From Prostheceraeus crozeri (Eukaryota > Platyhelminthes > Polycladida > Euryleptidae), in the NCBI GenBank assembly GCA_907163375.1, contig CAJQUW010001981.1, positions 186,001 through 250,000 of the forward strand: a stretch of DNA of 64,000 bases. The letters are read 5' to 3'. Shown here piece after piece: positions 13,701 to 25,700 of this stretch. Numbering within the stretch: position 1 is the stretch's first letter; each line of letters opens with the position of its first letter. The notes under the pieces were generated by a model, which was given only the letters and a program-made list of their open reading frames with translations, did no database searches and was not told the DNA's origin. A program made the translations under genes and the position numbers.

Positions 13701-16700
13701 GCAATTCCATTCTCTTGGTATGTTTATTGCAGTGATTCTCTGCAAATATTAGAATTTGAAATTTTAATGCCTGTAGGTGGTTCCGGGAACTTCACAGCGG
13801 ACCCAGATAGAGGAATATCTTTGCAATGCGGGCGAGTTTTGCAAATCTGATTACAGATTTGTGATTAGGAGCTTCAAATTAGTAGGAGAGGATGGATTTT
13901 GCTGAGAAATTCTTTGTATTAAAAAATGGTTCCGCTAACTTCACAATCAGCTTGCAGAAAAGTGAAATTCAGATTTCCGGGTGAAATCTGCATTGTTTTG
14001 AAAGATGAGGCACATATTCGTGATCAGCACAACAAAATTAATCGGGTAGTGACCAAAAGAAATTGATTTACTGCGCCAATCAGCGAGACTCAGCTGGAGG
14101 TTGCGCTGGATGGTTCCGCTAACTTCACAATCAGCTTGCAGAAAAAGTGAAATTCAGATTTCCGGGTGAAATCTGCATTGTTTTGAAAGATGAGGCACAT
14201 ATTCGTGATCAGCACAACAAAATTGATCGTGTAGTGACCAAAAGAAATTGATTTACTGCGTCAATCAGCGAGACTTAGCAATTGGTTCCGCTAGATGGTT
14301 TCGCTAACTTCACAGCGGAACCACTTTTATCTTTAAACTTGAATTTCTCAAAAATGACTGTGAATTTGTAAAATCTGAGCTCAGATTCGTAATCAGGAGA
14401 CTGAAATTGACAACATAGCAGCTGTTTTGATTAGAATTAAGCTATAACAAAAATGGTTCCGCTAACTTCACACACGTGTTCCGGTGCAGATGTTTTGAGA
14501 GAAAAAATGCATCAGATTTCGTGGCAAATTGCTGTCTGTACCCTGACTGATATGCCCAGTTATCATCTGTGTAAGTATTGACAGCGTAATTGTCATGTGC
14601 ATTGCATTGGTAATTTCATTGCATGAATGAAAATGTATTTTGCCTTTCATAAAGATGATTTGGTTGGCAAGGAAAATACTGATTTACAGGAACCTCACAA
14701 ACTATCTGAAGAGGACTCTAGAAACCATCCTTTCATAGGCCTAAGTATAAAGTCTTCATCACTCAGATGAAGTTTTGTTGTGAAAACACGATAGATCTCC
14801 TAGTCTTGAAATTATTTTTCGATCGGAATTACCAGCTGCTGAGAAACACTGTTTACATTCTACCGATGTCGGTTTTACAGTCAGGATTTATTGTGAAAAT
14901 TATTATAAGATTAAACTACAAAAACGCGGAATGTGATGCAGCTGACATCATGCCAGTCTGTCTGACAGAATGCTAAAGTTTAGTAGCTTTACATAATTCT
15001 CGCAATTTGACATAATGATTGCAGAGTGTCAGTTCGCGTGAGCATTCAATAGAAAGATGTCCTCAGACTTGAACAGTTTAAGCACGAAAATCTTTTGTGC
15101 TTCAATTTCTAAGTTAGAAGTCATATTTCTATTCTCATATTTAGATGTTGCATTTACCTACCAGGCGCCAGGCGATTGGAGCCGATAAGTCTGTTGCACT
15201 GTGGACAGACATGTTTGATGGCTGAGTAGGACTATTGACGGACTCTGAGCTAGTTTAATCAATTATGTCTTGATTTGACCTTTTAGCTTGTTTCTGGCAT
15301 AAGACAGTTCCGACCGGTACGAGAATCGGTACTAGTTTTCGAGGAACCGGTTCCGGTACTCCCGATTTTTTGAAAGAATCGATTCCGAAACGGTACCGGG
15401 ATTAGACCGTAGTTTCAGCATAATATATGGAAAGGTGACAGTGAGAAAGCTTTTTATTGCCACAATGAGTTCTACAATGCAAACGGCTCCAACTAGTCCA
15501 ACATCACATTGTCCTAACTTTCATACAGCGCATTTCATCAGTTAGTACACTTAACATTCTCTCCTGCCACTATTCATGATTTATGAAATGTCCAAATACA
15601 GTGGAACCTCCTATTGCGGACATTCTATACAGCGGACACCTCCGTATTACGGACAGTTAAGCTCAGTCCCGAATAATGTTCGTATCATCACCGGTAACTC
15701 CATATTGCGGAAACCTCTAAAATGCGGACACTAAGGCCCAGTCCCGACGGTGTCCGTAATATGGAGGTTCTACTGTACTTGCAATTCAATATATGAGCTT
15801 TACCATTTCATTCCCTCTGTACTATATGTGATGGCAATTTGAAAACAGGGACAGAGAGATTCAAATACGACATTGATTTCAGACAAACCATTCCTAAGTT
15901 CTCGCACTTGTTGAAAGACAACAATTCATAACATTTCGGATCCCCGGAGGTCATGGTTCTACTTTTATAATACTGTCTGTCATTCTCTCTCCCTCTCCAC
16001 GTTTAGGAGAATCATGTGCTTCTCCTCTTGTCGCAACTATTTCAAAAAAGAACGAAGTCTTCCAGTTCCACAGTAACTTCAACTATGAGAATATTTCAGT
16101 ACGCAGTCAGCTGCAGACAATGTCATCAAATAATTGGTTCTAATTTTCTTCGGATTATGAAAATGCACTGCAGGATACAATGCTGTCGCCATGACGATTA
16201 TAAGGAAGGTAACATGTGAAGTCTTCCGTCAAAAATAAAATGCGGAGAAATATTGATCTCTCTTGACATAGGAGATTGAAGAAAAACTCAATCGAGTCCT
16301 CAGCTTGAAATTACGTAACTCTTTTAAATTGGCAACAAACATCTAGCACGTGCAGCTATCCTAGAACATTGGCGTAAAAATAGCACCAAACAAAACATAG
16401 CAATTCAGGCTGAATGCCTGCTACATGCATACTACTTGTAGGCCTGCATGAGTGCCTGCTGGTGCAGCGTTAATTACATCACAGCCTACAAGCAGTACTT
16501 ATGGCGCATTGCGTCTACATTAGACCAATAACGATAACTATAAATTGATATAAAATCGTTGTGTGTGCAACATTACTGCTGTTCACACTGGCCCGATTTT
16601 CTTCACGATCGTTTCAATAAAGAAATCATTCAACGATGAAATCGCATATCGAGATCTCTACCACAAGGATTTTCTTGACGATAAGGAACTCGTCGAACGT

Positions 16701-19700
16701 AACTTCATTGCAAACGCTGTTTGTATTGTCAGAATCACATTCAACGTAAGCCAGTGATCAAAATCCGTGTCAATGTCCGATCATTTCGTGCCGAAACAGA
16801 GGTACAAGAGCTCTAAAGTGTCTGATATGCATATATTAAACATAATCATGAAGCTATACCGACAAGTTCGTCACGATAAATCGTTCTGTCTTGCACCACA
16901 CGTTACATCGATGATATATGTCTTTTCAATTATAAACATTTTGACACTTTGTTGACTAAGATTTATCCCGCGGATTTGAAGGCTGAGAGAAATGGGACGG
17001 ATAACACCTCAGTAGAATATCTCGATGTCAAGCTTGATATTTGTAGTGATGGTTTACATACATCAGTTTTTCATAAGGCTGAGCAATTTTGTTTGATGTT
17101 ATTGTTTTCACTTTTCCAGACAGTCTTCTTCCTCTTCATATGGGTGCGAATGTCTTTGCCAGTCAAGTTCTTCGTTACCTTAGGATATGTTCCCATCTAC
17201 CGTATGCCATTGTTAAAGTTAAAAGCACGTTTAAAGTTTTTGTGAAACGCGGATATGAAGCCTGCAAGTTAATCAAATGTATGAAGAGACTGTTGAAAAA
17301 GCATTTTTTAGTTTTGTTTAAATTTGGTTTGCATTCAGCCAGAGAATTTTGTATTTTGTGTGGCTTCATTTAAGAGTGTTATCATTGTTAAGTCATGTGT
17401 GGGGTCCGCCAGCTAGGGTTTGAGCGTACAAAATGTTAAAGGACCCGAAACGCGACCTAGCTGGTCATTTTGCTGATGAACCCCTTCTATGTTTATTCTT
17501 TTCTGGTATGTCTTGTATAAAGATTGTAAATATGTTTTATTGTTCGGTACGCCATCTAAGTATTATTTCTTTCTTTTATATCACCCGATGACCGGCGTGA
17601 ACGCTTTCAACAGCCCTTTTCAGGGCTACACTTATTAAGTATTTGTTGAGTTTCTATTGTATATTATTGTTCATTCGAAGTGCACTAACCTGACTTTTCC
17701 CATAATTCTCATGTGAACAGCAGAGCTCAACGATATATCGAAACATCGTCACGATTTTATAGTTATCGCTATGGTTAGCGCACCATGAACAGTGTCGTGA
17801 GAAGTCTCATGTAAATGTCACAGCTTGCACTAACTATATCCCACAATGGCCCATGAACAGAGTGACATTAAGTGAGTAGTGTAAATACGGAGCTGAACTG
17901 GACTCCGAAACAAAATAAATTAACTGGAGTGGAAAGGAACTCCAACAAATGCAAGCCGGAGCGGAGAGGCGCTCGAAAATAATTTGACCGGAGGCGGAGT
18001 GGAGTTGGAAATTCTGACTGAGGATGTGACATCATTCAACTCCATCAGCACTAATCGGGGGCAAAATACATTCATCTGCATTATTTTCCTGATTACTGAG
18101 ATATGGGGTAGCATCTACTTTGAGCTATAGCAACACAATGTGCGAAATTTGACTACACTGGTATTTTCAAATTCACCCAAGTTCAAATGTTGAATTGCTA
18201 TTTTAGTAACAAGATCAGGAAATCGCAAAAAAACAAAAATAGCACCATTAGATTCATCATGCCAGAAAAATAATAGGTATCACGCATTGTCCCTATTATA
18301 GGATTATATATTGCATAGTAAGAATGAAATTATTATATTTCTATAAAAATAACATATCTTTAGCATTAAGAGAAGCACCACTGGATTCCGCATATCCGAA
18401 TCAATCATTTCTCGAACATTCAATCGTCTTATCGTGAAATGTGATGAAACAGAAGGAATTGTCTTAATAATTGTATTGCAACAAGTGCCTTCATCATTAA
18501 TACATAGTCGCACAAGAACTGAAAAAGGAATATTTTCTTTTCTGCAATCAGTTTGCTATGAAAAGAAAAATTTTCTGTAGATTTAAATAATCAAGCAGAC
18601 GATTATTTAGATGTCAATTGATTTCACTTGCATTATTGCACCTTGAAAATGAAAGGCCAGGTGTATTCTGCTTGTGTCCGCAGCGCGATGGTGTATGGGA
18701 GGAGACATGAGCCGTGAAAAGTGATCAGATCATGAAGATTGAAGGCACAAAAAAGGTGAGAAAAATGTGAGGTGTGAGACTGGACAATGGACACAGAAAT
18801 GAAGACCTAATAAAGAAGATGAACCTGGAATGTATTTCTTATGTTCAACGAAGAACACTGCGGTGGCATGGCCACATTCTGAGAATGACTGGACGAAAAG
18901 ATCTTTCCAGTTGGAGGTCGGAGGCAGAAGACTGCGGTGGAAGATCAAGGAAAGCATGGTCGCAAGTCGTCTCCCAGGATCTTCATGCTCTGGACCTGAA
19001 TCCATCAATGGTCTACGATTGACAGGAGTGGAGGCGCGCCATCAGAAAACAACAACTGTCTGTCTTCGTTCAACGTGGATAAGGGTGGAAAATGGGGAAA
19101 TAAGTAAGATTACCTGGTTATCTATTATGATTGCATCCGGAATACAGCTTAATGCACAGAGATGAAAGAAAGCAGACAAAACTTTCCAACTTTCCTAAGC
19201 AAGAGTGATTCAGTTCAATTCCAGCACTTTTAGTTGCCAGAAACTGCAATCAAGCTTTCGATTTCCGGTTACTAAGCTTGCAAAAAATGAGATGAAAGCA
19301 AGTAACACCAATTTAGGAGACTTTTTCCCGGGCTATTAAAACTCTGCTACAGATTTAAATCCTACCAAAAGTCATTCACATTATCAGAGTTGTTTTCATA
19401 CTCGGAGATAAGATTGCCGTTCAAGGGGCGCTAAAGCATACCAAATTCCCTGAGGCTACCCCCTTGACAATATTCCAACCATTCTAAATGATTTTCGGGA
19501 GAAATCTCACTCACAATCCCTGGCTATCAAATTTGTTGGTCCAGATTAGCAGAGTTTAGCGGTTTCCCTTATATTCAGATAAGACATCACCACAGGCCTT
19601 CAGTCCAACACACTCTCCGATCATTCCTCATCACGCCAACACACTACTGTTTCAACAATATTGCTGTAGTGCATGTTAAGGAAGCTTCAGACCAGGACCT

Positions 19701-22700
19701 GGAAAATTAGTTGATTAAAAATTGATTGCAATTAATTGATTGGTGGGCTTTCTTCAATTCAATTTATTGATTGGATTAGGCATCAATTATCCACATGCAA
19801 AAAAAGTGATCATCGTATACGATGCACAATGGATGATATGATATTTTTTACTCATTTTTAAGAGGAAGAAAGTTTGGACTGTAGCATTCATTCAAATTTT
19901 AACTCAAAAGTCTACAACTCGGCGCATGTTTCATATACTTGAATAATGTTAGATCAATTATAATTTTGATAAACCTAATGGAACAAATGTCATCCCGATG
20001 GCGGGAAGGTGGCAATGTTCCACTGTTTGAGCTAGGAAATATTGCAAATTAGAGGAGAATATAAATAATAATTACCTCAGTCATTTCACGTTCTTGTGAT
20101 CAGTGTGTTTACATGTTTTTTCATGCAAACTAGTTCAACGAACATAGTGATGCAGAAATGCATGTTTGTTATTGCAGGTAAATTCCAGCTCCGCAAGTGT
20201 TTTAATGCATCTTCGTGGACCGATACGTGATATATGTACGTGTTATAAATATTTGTCAATCATATCTCAATCATGTAGACAACACAGAATCGGATTAGAA
20301 GGCTGTCTTCTTATAGATTTGGCAGTGATAGAAATAAGTGCAATTAATTGATTGCTAACAAAAAATGAGACCAATTAATTTTCTCCAGCTCCCTGCTTCA
20401 GACCCACAGCATCTCAAATATCTTTCATTCTTTCGTGGAAGCATCGCACCAGTCATCATCTTTCAAGAATCAAGTAGCTCCTCTACAGCAGACGTCTTCG
20501 TTCAAATGTACATGTATATCTTAAGTTTTGAATGAGTGAACAAGATTTTTTCTATTTCGAAAATTAATTAATATTATGTTTACATCTACTAATATCCTTG
20601 TGTAATTCTGGAAATTATTTATTTCTTCAATCACAAATTACGATGAAATAGTGTATACTATATTCACAATTCAGTAGTACTTCCAGATTTGCTATTTTGA
20701 ACTTCATCAATCGTACCTGAACAGAATGCAAGACAATGACGTTCTTTCTTGAAGCAAGGCACACAGAGATCCGTAAAAGAATAACATTGCGATGGGATCA
20801 TTGAATAGCCGCAGTACGAAGATCGAATGAACACGATAAGATGCACAACACATGAAAATCAAAACGTACGGCGGAATCTGAAAAGAGCAAAGGTCTGTGA
20901 GATTCATTCAATTTTCACGGTTTCCATGAAATAATCATTCTATTTTCTTGGTTGATATCTTCCACATCAAAATGTTACCGAATACAGTAGTGTTCGGATT
21001 TAGTAACATATTTTCGTAGCACGGCGAAGTTTCCTATTTATTATAGAGAAACTTGTTCGGATTTAGTAACGTCGAATTTAGTAACAATTCGGGTTTAGTA
21101 ACAATTCTTATTTGCACCATTGATGAAATCGTTCGAGTATTGTAACATGTTGACCACCTGTGAACGAGAAGTATTTGTGTACACGTGCCCTTCCCTTCGG
21201 CGATTCAGATTTAATTGAGATAAAACCATTGATAACCTTAACAGATGTTATCTGAGGAAGCTGGTGTGCAGACTAAGTCAAGAGCCTCTGGTCAAGAGCG
21301 TGTTACGATCATCAGTTGCATTGATAGCTCACATCCCATCCCTCTCGATTCAAGCGCAAGTTAAGCATTGATGTAGGAGTTAGCAGGATAGTGGACTTCC
21401 CTAACTTTCTCGCTGCCGTAATCACATTTTGACAATTGATAAGATGCTAATTCGGATTTGACTGATAATGATCTAAGAAAGAGCCTCTATGAACACACCT
21501 GGGATGTCACTTTATAAAGTGTGAATGATAATTGTTTGCACGATGGATCAGATAAGTGTCAGAGACTCCAAAATCTTGCTGTGTACGTGACGAAACTTAC
21601 ATCTATGAATTTAAGATCTATCACCAGCTTTCAATCAAACCCGAAGGAAACACATCATCACAACCATAGTCTGTCTAATATTGTGTGCACGCATCATGTC
21701 TCCACCTAACAAACAAGCAAACTCGACTATCACTTTCGGACAAATATTCTGTTATTCTCGATTTGAATAAAGGTGTGAAATCTTCGACGATTCAGAAGCG
21801 ATTAAATATTTCGCATTCTCTTGTTTCTGTTATCAAGAAAAACAAGGATGCTATATTAAAACAGTTCGAGGCTGGTGAAAAGCACACGCAAAAGTCAAGT
21901 AAGAAATGCAACTACGAAGAATGTTGTTCGCCGTGGCCTTGACAAGAAGCGACAGTCCACATTGGATTCCTTCCTCAAGTAAGCATTGAAATAGAAGTGT
22001 GTCGGAAGTTAAGGATCGCTTTTAATTCCTCTTTACTACATGTACAATGCATTATTTTCTGTAGTAACTGCGTATATATCCTATAGTGTTTGTGCTTCTA
22101 GTAACACTAATTGGTCATATTCTTGCCATTGATTGAATCTTTGTACCATTATTTCATTGAAATGTCATCAGTGACATGATTTTTGAAAATTCGGGTTAAG
22201 TAACAATTTGGATTTAGTAACATATTTTACCTGCACGATGGCATGTTACTAAATCCGAACACTACTGTATTTCACAGTATACAGTGGTGACACTTGGTGC
22301 CTCTTAGGTGGGGCTGGACTTGACCCCTATTGATCCATCATCCATGTGATCCTCTTCAAGTGTGAAGCACGAAGTTTTTACAGGATCTAAGGCAAGCTGG
22401 GAGGACCATGACATTGCGCTATACGAGCTGGACTTCACCCTCAAGTTTACGCGTCGTAGGCCTACAAGGCCACTAAACAAGTGATCCCTTCCGTCAAAGT
22501 TTTTTCAGACTCGATTTAATAGGAACTTAGATATAAATAGACACTAGTAATCAACATGCCAATCCTTTGGAGGTCAGCGTCGGAACAGTTGTGCAGTCCC
22601 TTAATCACAAAATGAATAGTAATGAAAGAATAAAAACCAACAAAACAATAGCCAGTCGTCTACAAGCACCCGCCTGGTCGCGTTTCGACGTTGATTAAAG

Positions 22701-25700
22701 TAAAATTGTTGAAATCTCCAAAAATATATTAATGGGAGTAATGAGAGACGCCGAAACCATCAAAACAGGTATTTCGTGGATGATGGGCAAGATATTTTGC
22801 CACCAGTGTACTTCAAAAGTGATGCTGTGCTCCCAAATGCAGAAAATTGATAACCTAACATTTTTCGAGTTGCTACAAGTCAATATTCAGTGATTGAATC
22901 CGGTTTTCACGGTTTGAATTCCTGGGAATTCGGCCTTTTCACAGGCATTGTTTTATATCATTCTAAAATGCCATTTTCAAAATAAGATCAAAGAAAGTCT
23001 AGTTAAGCTATGACTCGGAACGTTGAGTTAGGAGGAGTTGCAGCCTCACTTAGATCGGCCGACAGTGACTTTGACGAGAAACTACCACTCCTCTCGCCGC
23101 TCTTGCAAATAAAAGCAGGCACTCGGTCATTGTTGGATCGACAGAAAGTTAGTGCTAGTTCTGCTTAGGGAAACGAACTCGAAGATAGATAGGATTATGT
23201 CTTTCGCAACCTAAGTGGCATATTGCAATTTTTATTACCATTTTTCATTACGGAATTATGCTTTAAAAAATTACTTTTCAGTTTATTCTCTCTTGCTGAT
23301 TCATGCTCAAGTCATACAGTGAAGTATAAGTCTGCATAATAGGACATAGAGCACCAATGTGATAATCCAACGCAAATACTAAGGCAAAATTATTAGAAGT
23401 CAAGAGCAGACAATTCACAATTATAGAAATGCAGTGAAATGATTATGAAAATATGGAGTTTCAGGGGACCACTATCTTCTTCTCTTCTTCCATATAACCG
23501 AACTTCTATGCGTGAGAAATTGATAATATGCACAATATTTCCCAAAGATCGGCAATGATAAAATGATATCATCAAACATTTTTGTTCCATTATATTTTCT
23601 AATCATAGAATCTTCGAATTTTGAGTTGAAGCAAATTTAGTCTCTTTCGTTTGTTCTGCCCATGTCCTTCCGCTCTGGTTGATTCATATAGAGGAAAGCA
23701 ACAGACTGTTGTCTGTCAGTCTGTCTATCACACAAATTGTCAAACAGCTCATTAATAACACTGTCTTGTTGTATTTTGAAGTCTTGACTGTATTCTAAAT
23801 ATTTTTAGCCTCTTTTCGTACTTTAGATACTGTTGGCCTAACCAACTGCATATTGTAGGCATATTTGTAGTTCGAGTGCATAAAGCTTAAATCAAAACTT
23901 GCGATGTCTAATGTATAGGCTATAGGCCCTACCAAAGTTTTGATATACAAGAAGCTTTGTATGACTTATCGGCTTTCTTCGGTCTTCCATTATTTGGAAT
24001 CTACCGATGCTGCATGCAATCTAATTTTAATTTTATTGCTAAGAGCAGTAAAAGTAGCATTCTAGCGGTGTAAATTGAAAAACTCACATGACTGGATCTA
24101 TTTACGGTGTAGGCCTACGTATATTTCACTAAAAAATGGTGCATTTTCATTATGAAAAATAAAATGATATCATCACCGATCATAGATATTTGCTGACATA
24201 CATGTAAGTTGATTATGATTGCTATTGTGCTTCTCATAGCTGCAGCACCTTAACCCTATCAGAGTCGTAGGACCGGGGGGGGGGGGAGGTACAAAGCTCC
24301 CCCTCCTCAAATTTCCCATGTTCCGATGGATCTACAGAACAGTGATAATATATATTTCGAGTCTCCGTTTTCGAATGGTAGTGCCTCTTTTGCATGATTC
24401 AAAGACCTTCAGACCAAAAATTCAAATTTAAAATTTGTATTTTCAAACTTGTTTCATTTTTCATGAATCTATACATTTTTTTGACTATTCAAAAATTGTT
24501 CATAACAACTAAAATATTTATGCAAACTTTTACTCACATATATCTACATGGTGTTATAGGCATAATATTCTGCGTTAATTTTGGTGCTATAAAAAGCAAT
24601 TTGAAATTTGAACGTAAATAATGTCTGTTCATGCATTATCGCATTTTTCTATCTTTACAAAAGTTTTGTTCTAATGTCTTATTCGCTACACAGACAAGGT
24701 TATCATTCATTCCGAATGCAATATTTCGAATGGTGATGTGTATTTTCCATTATTCTGAGGGTTTCATATCTAACAATTCACATTAAAACTTCATATTTTC
24801 ACATTTTACATTTACATGTACATGTACGCATTTTGGGAGGTAAGATGAATGTGCATGTTAACAATCTTGAATTGCACATGCATAAATGTCATGTAAATAT
24901 GATACAGAGACATTATACAAAGCTACTCTAAATGAAACAAATCAATTTTCTAAAAAGTATTTTTAAAAATGACTTTTACGACTGACCTTACAGTGAGTCA
25001 ATTTTACTGAAAGTTCAACATACAAACTAAAAATCATACTTTTATCTGACTTATTTTAGGAGATATAAAAAGAAGTTGATAGGCGGGGCCCCCGTTCCTG
25101 ATAGAGATAAAGATTTGTTACTTTGCATTCAGGAAAATTTAAGAAATTACAGAGCCAAGAAAAACAAAAATCAGATCTATTGTAGCACGGAATATTTAAA
25201 TCGAGCGTAGAAGCCATATTACAGTTCAGTAAAATCCCTGCCTGAAAATGTTACAAGTTTCTTGCGTAAACAGTTTCGAATAACAGAGTAATCCCCATTT
25301 ACTCATAAAATGCGAATCTAGATTGGAGAGTTGCGTACGAGTATCAGTTCCGAGCGCCGTTGGCTCGGAACAGATGTCTGATTTGACGCAAAGCAATAAT
25401 ACAAAGCGAATGTAGGCAGTGGTACTGCAAGAGATCGGCCAGAAACTTGGCAAGACTGAAGTCACAAACACTCACAAAATTGGGAAAAATTGAATTTAAC
25501 TGCTATAAATGAGGGAAGGAGTCTAGTTTCTTTAAAATCTACCTTTGATATGAAATTCTTGCAGATATGAATTCATCGCAGTTTGAATGGTTTGTCAGAG
25601 AAGAAGACAATTTTTCACATCAGCTTTTATTTTTCTTCCTTTACTAGAAATTCTACATCTTTAATTCCCAATTGCTTTTCCTCGGGAACGGTATTTTGCT

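Larger units (their letters stand above)
16526..17780. repeat. Inverted segments flanking a retroelement scrap
   Basis: AACGATAACTATAAA at about 16530 recurs inverted near 17755 (TTTATAGTTATCGCTATGG), with matching ATAAAATCGT neighbours. Outer boundaries and a target duplication could not be fixed, so it is not certain that this is one element. Confidence 0.35.

Noticed and set aside
17400-17490. Hammerhead ribozyme of a Penelope-like element
   Set aside because: GAAA and CTGATGA both occur with inverted stems nearby, but in the wrong order for a hammerhead core.
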